A DNA stretch of 64,000 nt from Chrysomallon squamiferum. Its lineage: Eukaryota; Mollusca; Gastropoda; Neomphalida; Peltospiridae. The position numbers were made by a program, and so were the translations under genes. The DNA lies in contig CM022673.1 in NCBI GenBank assembly GCA_012295275.1, positions 18,587,310 to 18,651,309 on the forward strand. Direction: 5' to 3'. The notes under the pieces were generated by a model. That model was not told the DNA's origin. It ran no database searches and saw nothing but the letters and a program-made list of their open reading frames with translations. Below, one piece after another: positions 40,608-51,600 of this stretch. Position 1 is the stretch's first letter. The number at the start of each line of letters is the position of its first letter.

Positions 40608-40919
40608 TAATCTGATCAGTATCTATCATGTCTGATGTTTTGTCCATGTAATGTAATGTTTTCTAAAAGTTAATCCTAGGAATATAAAATCCTTGGGCTT
40701 GCCAGAATATTTCTGTGATTGGAGTTTGAGATAACTTGGAAATTAGAACTGTATATATTAAAATTACAGTAAATGTTTTTGCTTTAATGAATTCTTTTAT
40801 TCTTTAGTAACAGATATGGTCTTTGTAATATTTTAACTTTTGTTCTAATTGCCGTGATCAATTGTTGATCAAGTGAATTTAATATTTATAAAGATATGAA
40901 ATATGTGAAAAAGGTAAGT

Positions 40920-42075
40920 TAGGAAATATCTCTTGAACTATTTCAGCTATTGCTGATATTTTAAGAAATCCTGTAATAAATCCATATGTAATGTCAATAA
41001 TAGTTATTACTCCACAAACAATGAAAAATTTCATAGATAACATTTTACTTTCAGGCCTGATAAAAGGATTGTGAAATAAGGGTTGTGTTACTATTTGAGT
41101 GGAGCTTTTAGAGAAGATCTTTTCTCGACTGGAAACTATATTCCATGCGGATAATAATTGTGAATAAAAAAGATTAGTTCTTTGTAAAGCAGATTTATCA
41201 TACTGAATATGATAAATATATCTTTACGTATTTTTCACAGAATTCTGTCATTGTATATTTCCACACTGATCTAAATTTAGTATCAAAATACTTTTTTAAT
41301 AATTTAATTTGGAAAGCAATCTTTTAAAGTCGAACATCTTGAATATTTAAACATCCTGATTTTTTTAATTTCTAATCATAGTAGAATATTTTATTAAAAC
41401 TGGATTGTTTTCCCCCATAATTTTTCTGTTTAGGGGAGATAATATTTGATTTGCTAATACTTTAGCAATAATTTTATAATCAACATTTAGAAGACTTATT
41501 AGTCTATAAGTTTTGAGGTACTTAAGTTTCCTTTCTTCTTGTTGAATAGACTAATAATTCCTTTTTTATACTACGTTTTTGATACATATAACAATTTCAT
41601 GAAATATTTGTTTTAGGACTTCTCAGAATTTTAGATAAAATTCTACCGTTATACCATCTACAGAGATATATACACATAACATTCTTTGTCGTCGTCATTA
41701 CAGTTATGTCACAGTCATTATTTAAGGCTGGTTTTCCAAATTCTCTTTTATATGCATTTTGTTTTTATTATATTGTTTATTTTCTAATTTTCATTTTATT
41801 ATTATTATTTTTATTTTTTTAATGTATAATACTTAGTAAAGCCTTTCATTTTGTATTTCTGATTGTCCCACGAAACCAATGGTTCAGATAAAAATAGTGA
41901 ACATTCTTTCGCTTCACCAGTAATTTGTTCTAAGCGTTGTGGAAATCTTCGTTATTTAGTAACTGATGATTGAAAATCCAAACACTTTGTCCTCTTTCTA
42001 CTTCAGAAAAAAATCTAATTTTAGTGAAATCCAATTATGATCACTCAGAAGATCGCCTACTTTATAATATATACG
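40920..42075 (-). mobile_element. LINE ORF2 relic, unit B
   Basis: Copy of 27190-28390. A small deletion near 41.20 kb breaks the C-terminal reading that is open in unit A. Confidence 0.65.
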
Positions 42076-42433
42076 GTACGTAATTTGTTTAATTTCAGAC
42101 TGGAAAGCATACACGTTGAAATTTATTGTTAATTGACTCAAATAAACCATCCTGTTTCCTATTTCTGTTCTCTTATGTAACGTACAAACGAATCTTTTTT
42201 CTTATTTGTAAAAACTGACATGAATACTTTTCATTTCTCACTTCTTTTTCACATTCGACCAGGACAAATCATAATTAATTGATGATACATGTAATATAAA
42301 TTATGAATGTTTCTAAATAAGTATTTAATATATAACTATTTTGTTTAAAAAGTATTCCCATTATTTAGCATAAATTTAAAGTTAAAAACTAAAGGATATT
42401 TTTTTATTATTATTTGCTAACTTACCTACTTCT

Positions 42434-42468
<35 letters not shown>

Positions 42469-43286
42469 TTCATTTATTTATTTCGAAATGTAAAACCATT
42501 AAAATAAATATTTCAAAAATTTAAGTATGTATGTTTTAGTTACTTATAATTCAGTTATTGGTTTGTAACTGAATTAAACTGAACTGTAGATGGTTTTAGC
42601 TGATGTACGTAAACTAATGTGTACATTTACGACGTCCTGCCACGACGTACGCATGTTATCTTCTCAATACAGAGCTTATTGCATAACCGGAGACTGTTGC
42701 CTTAGTGACTCAAATGAAAGTTTGGAGTAAAACATACATCTTCGATGAAGGTTACAAAAAGTATTGAAAGATATAACTACTACAGGTTTCAATGTGTATA
42801 TTTTGTTTAAATATTCACTTTTAATGTCCTTTTTCTTTCCTTCTCTTTTTTAAAAAGAAAAAAAATGTATTTAAAATATTTCTGAAATCATATGAAATGA
42901 TATCAGACCTCAGAATGGGAAGTCCTACAGTCCGTCAAATGCAAGTGTTTTCCCATGATGCCATTCATGATCAGACAGACTGTATTGTTAAAAAATAAAA
43001 GATGTAGAGAAAAAACATGTTGCCTTTCAATTTCTGCAAACCTCGCGTTCGCCATTATTATTTTCATTTTATTGTACCATCGCCACAGATAACTTATGTA
43101 ATCATTTCAGATCCAACAGTTAGTTTTATGTGTTTGTGTGTGTGTGTGTGTGAACAACTTATTTGGTGATGAAGTAATTGTCATCATTTCTCACGAAACC
43201 CATAGAGTTATTTCCGTGATTTATCTTGCATAAGTTAAATATGATTCATATCGATAGTGGACAAAAATATTAACATGGGCAGAGTG

Positions 43287-43493
43287 CTATGCTGTTGTCC
43301 AGGTCTCTGTTCTGTTTTGAGCTATATTTGTCAGGTGGGTTCTTTCCCGCAGACTTCCAGCTCATCCCTCCATCCTCCCGCTGTTGTTTTTCTAACTACA
43401 TCATTTCACTTTGCATGTTTTCCAAGTGTTTATGTGTTGTTATAAATATATAGTGTTTCAGTCGACCTGAGACTCATTGGATTAAATAAAATA
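43287..43493. repeat. Conserved unit-boundary block, copy C
   Basis: Practically identical to copy B. Confidence 0.5.
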
Positions 43494-43645
43494 TTTGTTC
43501 GTTCTTTTAATCATGAGTAAAGCACAAACATGAACACTCTAACACTCGTGAACGTAAAGTATATTCCATTTGCTGACAGGTCTTTTTAAGTTTGAAAATA
43601 AATTGTGTGAAGATGAAGACGATGATAATGATGAAGAATTATTTG

Positions 43646-43668
43646 TCAGTGTAAGTAATTGACACATC
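43646..43668 (-). CDS. Cys-module gene exon 11 (terminal)
   Basis: After acceptor ATCCTAG the frame reads GCVNYLH and stops (TGA). It is the only in-phase continuation seen after exon 10. The same exon is kept in unit B (29976-29998) and deleted in unit A. Confidence 0.55.
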
Positions 43669-43746
43669 CTAGGATAATAACTGTAAACCTCAGACTATGC
43701 TTTAACAGAAAACCATCAGATGTTGCTGAAATTATAATAATAATTC

Positions 43747-43838
<92 letters not shown>

Positions 43839-45064
43839 ACAATAACAGTATTGATAATAAACAGTAATTCTAACAATAATAAATAGATTAGTTATATAAC
43901 ACTAAAAGACTTTTAACTGACATTGTTTATATTGTATTAATTATTAATTTATCATGCCAAGGGTAGTAAAAACAAAAGCAGTATTACCTACCTATTAACA
44001 ATTTAAATACAGATAATCTCAACAAAAAATGTCAGTTTTAAAGACTCTGTACTGTATATTATAATAACGAATGAGAAACTGACATCTCTGATAAAATGAC
44101 TTGGCGCTTAGGTGATTTAAAAACATACCAGCTACAGCTGCTCCGATTGTTTTACAGGACTCAAACAAGTAATGTCTGGATTGTCTCATAGCTGTGTGAA
44201 GTTCTGAGGAAATCCCTTCACAGAAAGATGCTACAACACTCATACAGTAGTGCATTTTCCCCATAGAACTGAAACAGAATAAACAATATCAAAATAATTA
44301 AACATGTATGTAGCTGTCAATTGTTTTGGGGTCTTTTTTTTTTTACTGGCTTTGATGCCTGTGCTTATATTTATCTCAAAATGTTAGAATGGTCTTATAT
44401 TTATCTTGGTCAGGTGTTATGTATCTTACTATATACTGCACTGAAACATACACTTTTCTTTGCTTTCACTTGACCTTTATGTTTACTGACCAATTGTTTT
44501 ACAAATTATACTGTTTACATATAAATAACTTATTAATGTTGTTAGTGTTACTGCTTTGCTAATGCCACTATAATTCTATTATTGCTGTTAATTACTTTAA
44601 CAACTGCTAGTATTACTGTTATTTCTGCAGTTCATTACTACTACAACTGTTACTATTGCTACTACTACTACTACTATTACTACTTCTGCTGCTACTACTA
44701 CTACTATTACTACTGCTGCTGCTACTACTACTACTATTACTACTGCTGCTGCTACTACTACTACTACTACAACTTCTAGCTGCTATTACAAATACTACTG
44801 TTACGATTAATACAGATATTTTGGAAACTACTACAGAGAGATTTTTAAAATATCAAGTTTCACATACAAGCAGAATTGATCGAGTTTTCTGTCTACCAAA
44901 TCTCTGACGTAGTCGTATCTTTGCGGCACACATGACATCAGGTTGCTGCATGTTCCAGAAACTGCATACACAACAAGGAAGCATAAATATAGAATAAAAC
45001 AAAGCAACAGCAAAACTCAGTTTGACATTCTCTCTAATTTCTCCTTGATGTTGTTATTCTTGGG

Positions 45065-45105
<41 letters not shown>

Positions 45106-45659
45106 TTTATTTATTTATTAGTTTGTTTATTTTAATTACAGCTAATTTTTATATTAATAAAAGATTATAATAAATTACCAATTTATCACTTTATAGACTC
45201 AGTCTATCAGTATTGTATACAAACTGTACTTAGCTTTGTTTCATTCTTCGTAGAGAACAGTTTGAAATTATTATGTGTATGGTTTATATATCAAATAAAT
45301 ACCTGCATCAGAATCTAGTAAATCAAACAGCTTCTTGAAAACAGCCACCAGAGTGACGTCGACGTTTGTAACAACTGCAGATGTGTCGTCAGATGTCGTC
45401 GTGGTGTACAAGCCAGCGTCACAGTGACTCGTAACTACCTGAATTCGGAAAACGGAGATACCTGGGATGGACGGACAGACAGGTTTGGCGCTGACTAAAC
45501 AGGCATGTACTTGTTTTACAAGTCTACAATAGAAAAACATTTTAATATACGATTATTAGTGGAATAATGTTCTTTAGACTGTTGTATCTGTGAACATACA
45601 TTCACACACAGACAGACACACACACACACACTCGTATATATATATATATATATATATAT

Positions 45660-45696
<37 letters not shown>

Positions 45697-46280
45697 ACAT
45701 CAACATTACCTGCAAGTCCTAATTATGCTTTTGTAACTTAGAACAGTTTCCAACAGAAGAGAACTGCATACAGATAAATTTGCACAACCTTAAAATTAGA
45801 GTAAACATTTGTATTTAACTATAGTTAAAAGTAAATTGTATAGAACTGTGCGCGCGTACACACGCACACATATATGTAACAGAATACTATTATATTGTAA
45901 TTATGCATAACCAAATAAAATATATTTGTTTATTATATTATAAGAGGGAAAACCTTGTATTCTCTGTTTTTTCTTTTCTAATGTTACTTTTGAGTTAGTT
46001 CAGTTAATTTTCAAGTTGGATAGTACATGTTAAAACTATTCTCGATGCTGTTGACTTCACATATTTGTGGTTATTACCGTGTAATGGTATCACTAGTGCT
46101 TTTATGCTAAATCATGCATTAACATAAGGCTTATAGCTCAGTATTTAAAATACTTTAAATTATAAACTATATAAAAAATACTGTCGAATTCGAGACATAT
46201 TTTAACGTTACAGAGAGAAATACTGGTACCCACTGTTACGGTTTAGATTTTCAAATCATAATCTTGCTATTATAAGATGT

Positions 46281-46358
<78 letters not shown>

Positions 46359-47629
46359 TTGCATGTATTAATATATACATGTTTATGTATCTCTATAGAT
46401 GAATTACAGAAATGCTGAAAAACATGAATAAAAATAAATTTCTGGTCTAGATGGTTTAACGGGAGAGTTTTATTTAAAATTCTGGGATGTCCTAAAACAA
46501 ATATTCTATAAAATTGTTATATGTATAAAAAACGAAGAACAGTTATCACGTAGTATAAAAACAGGAATTATTAGTCTATTCTACAAGAAGAAAGGAAACA
46601 AAAGTACCTCAAAACATATAAACCAATAAGTCGTCTAAATGTTGATTATAAAATTACTGTTAAAGTATTAGCGAATCATTTGAAGAAAATGATGTCAAGA
46701 ATTATCTCTCCTGATCAAACATACTGTGTCTCATGGATACATAGACTAGATAATGTAATGTTAATAAGAGATAGAATAGATTTAACAGAATTCAGAAATG
46801 ATGAAGGTTACTTAATCCAAAATAGACCAAGAAAAAGAAATAGAGGTAAACATAATATTAATGGGGTATCAAAGTATCAGAAAACGGTACTTTGTTAATA
46901 TATCAGAATGCTGACGATACTACAATTACAGAAGCGGTATTCAGTCTGTAACAAATGTCTCTCAGTCCGTCGAATTTTTGTGTCTAGATACAGGAGTGAA
47001 AATTAACATTGATAAATCAGAAGTACTTTTATTAGTAAAAACCAAACAAAATGATAGCACTTTTCATATTCCAGTTACCTTTAAAAAGGAATGTTTTGAA
47101 ATTTTAGGTATTCATTTACGGACTAACAAATATATGTTTGAACATTTTAAGTGGAATTTTAATTATCAATTAACAGGTAAAAATCTAAATTTAAAAAGGT
47201 AATCAAATACGGTAGGAATAGAATCTAAGTAATCAGAAACTGTTTGAAAGAAAACTAAATGTTCATCCCTAACGTAATAATACACGTCACACAGTTCAAC
47301 AAATACCTGCACGTGTTGTACACACGGTTTCCATCTCACTTCTCGCTATCTCCAGTAATGTTTCTGAAAATGGGTCACGTGACTTGCAGTTCCTCATTGA
47401 CTGGTCGAGGCAGGTCTGTGTACGTTTCAGTGAACTAGGGGTAGATAATACAGTAGTTTTGAAATATTAATAACTGTAATAATAATAAAGGCCTTTTAAA
47501 GGCCTTTAGTTTTACATACAATCAGATTATTTATTTATTTTATTTCATATTATTATTGTTGCTGTTGTTGCTGTTGTTACTGTTGTTGCTTTTGTTGTTG
47601 TTATCGTTATCTCATTATTATTATTATTA

Positions 47630-47667
<38 letters not shown>

Positions 47668-48444
47668 TAACAATTAAAAAGTAAGGAAACATGATAATAT
47701 TGAAACTTTCATTAAGTCGAATGTTTGAATAACAAACTATATTTCGTCTAAAATTAACAATTCCATCACAAAAATACAACAAAAAATCCAACAATTCAAA
47801 TGACGAACAAACATATAAGAAAATTGTTTTAAAACAAAGGAACATTTCTCTATTAATGGCTACCGACAGGTAAATAAATAAATAAATAATAGTAGTAGTT
47901 GTTGTTGTAATAGTAGTAACAGTAATTGTCGTAGTAGTAGTAGTAGTAGTAGTAGTAGTAATAATAGTTATGATAGCAGTAGTAGTAGAAGTAGCAGAAG
48001 TATAGTAATAGTGTTTATAATAGTAGTAGAAATGGTGGTAGTTTAAATGTAATAGTAGTAGTAGTACTTAGTAGTTGTTGTTATAAAGTAGTAGTAGTTG
48101 TTGTAGCAGTAGTAGTAGAAGTAGTAGTAGTACCTGCATACTTGTGCGAATATCTTTCTCTGACTGGCCAAATGAAAAGCAGACGACTTGTTGACGCACT
48201 GTCTCAGTTCCGGACATGTCGAGTCATCCGATGAAAAGAACTGTCCTTCAAATATACACGAAACAGAACGTTATATATAATAATTATTTATTAGGGACAA
48301 AACATTTTGGAACTGGGACTCAGTAGCTCCTGTTTTCTCCGAGGAAATTAACGTCTACTTATTTCTCTTTTATTATTATCACCAGTATAAGAAAAAAAGA
48401 AATCTTTTATTTCGAAATTATTATTAGTACTACTGCTGATGCTG

Positions 48445-48536
<92 letters not shown>

Positions 48537-48577
48537 GCTACTACTACTACTACTACTGCTACTACTACTACTACTAC

Positions 48578-48623
<46 letters not shown>

Positions 48624-51600
48624 TAATAGTAGTTTGTTGTTATAATACTAACAGTCGATTCAAAACCAGCAGTATTTTTACTGTTTCGGTTTATAATTAG
48701 TGGAAACGTTATGTAGTTATTTTTAGATTCGCTATAAGGTTAAAGGGCGAAGTATCATTATGTTATAAAGCCTTGTCACTTTAGCAATGTATTTGTGACA
48801 TGTTAGATGGAAACAGGTCTACTTTCATTCTTAAATGTTTTTATTCCTCTCTGCAAAACGTGAGCGATAATTTAGAATTTTTATACTTTATCAGAAATGA
48901 CTAAAAGTTCTTAAACACAGTCCACGTTTTTAATTTATGGCTTATTGTATTTCGCAACTTAGTAAGTAAACACTTCTTGATAATAAAAATAATAATAATA
49001 ATAATAATAGTATTAGTAGTAGTAGTTGTTGTTGTTGTTGTTGTAGTAGTAGTAGCAGCAGAAGCAGTATAAGTAGTATAGGAAGAAGAAAATAAATAAA
49101 TTCAAGATAATGAAAACATAATAAATAGTTTTCATAATAAATTAATTTTCTGTGAATCTAACTTCAATTTTCTTCGCTGATGCGACTGTTTATAATTTTA
49201 TTTCTGCATAATAGAGAAATTAAAAATGACATTTCATACTTTTGGGGTTCAGTATAGTTTTGAGAAAGTCACCAAGACTGTCGATTCCGTCAGCTGCGAC
49301 TAACATAGACTGTGACCCTGGACAGTGCTGTGCAACCGCCGTTATAGCTGGTTCAAGGTCATTTTCTTGTAGGTCACACGACGTTACTAGACTACAGAGA
49401 CAGTATTCGAGTATTTTTGAATCTCTGAAAGTAAAGATTTGTATTACATATTTTTATATATACAAAATAATATACAAAATACACAAAATAAACATTGAAA
49501 ACATAGTTAAATATGAAAAAAAGAAAGAAAGAATGCTTTACAGTGTATGTGTAGGTGAATATGTCTTTTTGTCAGTGCAAAATTTAGGTACACCTAATTA
49601 AAAGCTTTTCTTTCCAGCCTTTTATTTATAATTTGTTTATAATAAAATAATTATGATTTTTAATACATAAATAAACAAAAGAAACTTATAACTCACTTGC
49701 ATCTATCTGATGTTTTGTTTTCAAACTGCTGATAACATTCTGTTAACTGAGGACATTGCTCTGAAATAAATGTAAATAAATTTAACTATAAAACATAGAC
49801 AGTAACAAAAAGGCCCTCCGATCATGATCGTTTCATCTTTGTGGAACATGTAATCAAAAAATGCAACGAAATATTCAGCGCAAAATGTTTTCTAAACAAT
49901 ATTAATTGGTTTTTATTTTTTTTATTTTTTTTTTTTTTAAATGGTGGTATATAATATTTTTCGTTAGCGTATAAAATAACGTCTCATACCCCAAAATCGC
50001 TAAATACCAATTTTTATCTAGATTTTAAGGTGTGAGGTTTTATCCTATGGGTTGTTGAAATCTGTTTTGTCTGTTACCAGAAACAATGATATCTTCGTCT
50101 TATAATTTCACCTCTTAATACAGTCAGGCATTGTATTACTTTCAATATTCGTGGTTTTTAGTTTGCGAATTTTAACGAACTGTCGTCAACGTTCTAGACA
50201 ATAATATCATAATACAGTAAGCTGCAATATCTTGAAATTAAAAATAACATATTACAAGTACTGTATTTTCAAGCAGGATTACATTAACTTGTATTTACAC
50301 GTGAATTAGTCATCATGCGTACATTGGTCTAAACCCCTCCCATCCATTTTACACAGTTGTATTATCAAATACTGTGATATATGTTTTCCTATTTGCATGA
50401 AGGTGCATAGCAAACATCCCTTCAGCTAATCAAGAGCAGTCGATGTCAAATGTAAGAGGTTTTTGCCACTCACATCATTTATTTGTTTGTTTGTTTGTTT
50501 GATTGTTTATTATCAAACAACATTTAATGTATGTACTAATAAGGTTTACCTGAACGTTTAGTACGGCACATAGGAAACATGCCATATATCTCATTACTCG
50601 TTTCTTTAACATCACAACTAATTTCTGCAGCCTGAATGCACTTTCTATAGCTTGGCATTAATCTGGAGAGAAAAAATATATGACTTTAACGAAATGAACG
50701 TATTGCTCCTTGTCAAGCGAAAAAGAAACAGAAAATCACCCAAAGTCCAAGCAGGCGAAATAACAACTTTGCGACGATTAAGAAGGAAAATCACGAACAG
50801 AAATATTAACATAAGATGAAATATAAATAGTCAGTTAATTCATTTAAAAATTGCTAATGTCAAATCCTGAAAAGTGATCCAGTTATGGAGAATTTTACTA
50901 AAAACAAGACGAAAAAGGAAGAGAAAATAATTCAAAATGAGTTATGCTCAAATAGAATAAAGATTTGAAACTGTTTTACGTATTGAAACAGTGCATGGAT
51001 ATAAATAGTAAGAGCTGCTACAAGAGCTAACCTGTGTTGCTGAATGTGTGGACTTACCCACAGATAGTTTCTGAAGTACTCTCTTCGACCAGTCTCTTAT
51101 TCAGTACATCTATACATGTCTGTGTCGCAGGACATTTGGGTGTTACGACGGGAAGTATTGCTGAAGCAGAGAATGATGTATCTGTATTGACATCTGTATT
51201 TTTAGATTTACATTTCAAAATATCTTCTAAATATATATTTGTTTTCAGAACGTTTACCGTGAATTTATTTATTCTAAAAACATTTTTTCTTTTTTCTTTT
51301 TTTTTTTTTTTTTTTTTTTTGTTCTTTCTCAGTCAATATCTAAACGTTAAATACTTGTTCCTTTAAATCATGTTCATATTTTGCAAGAATAATATATAGT
51401 ACATTAAGCTATAGTATCTTAAAATTAAAAGTAATATGTTAAAAAATCATGTTCGTATTTTGCAAAAATAATATATAGTACATTAAGCTATAGTATCTTA
51501 AAATTAAAAATAATATGTTAAAAAATGCTATATCTTCGAGACAGGATTACATTAACTTGTAATAAGACGTGAATCAGTATTTCAAATCCCTCCTATCCAT

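Larger units (their letters stand above)
29622..43290. repeat. Tandem duplication unit B (about 13.7 kb)
   Basis: Same order as unit A. Long stretches are nearly identical by eye, for example 25.8-29.8 in A against 39.5-43.5 in B. Main differences: about 2.2 kb of A (21.29-23.53) is missing at 37.19; the 17.95-20.2 LINE part of A is missing at 35.93; and about 1 kb present in B (33.8-34.66) is missing in A. Confidence 0.85.
43290..45170. repeat. Partial third copy C, merging into the intact Cys-module gene
   Basis: Collinear with the first 1.3-1.5 kb of units A and B, including exons 9-11, then diverges after the TAT-type microsatellite near 45.1 kb. This is the only copy attached to a full upstream gene. 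Confidence 0.8.

Noticed and set aside
43659-43886. Poly-Ile ORFs over AAT/ATT repeats
   Set aside because: Microsatellite artefacts, apart from the last seven codons on the minus strand, which belong to the terminal exon of the Cys-module gene.
47487-47507. AAAGGCC...GGCCTTT hairpin, resembling a histone mRNA stem-loop
   Set aside because: Stem and loop lengths do not match the histone consensus and no histone gene is near.
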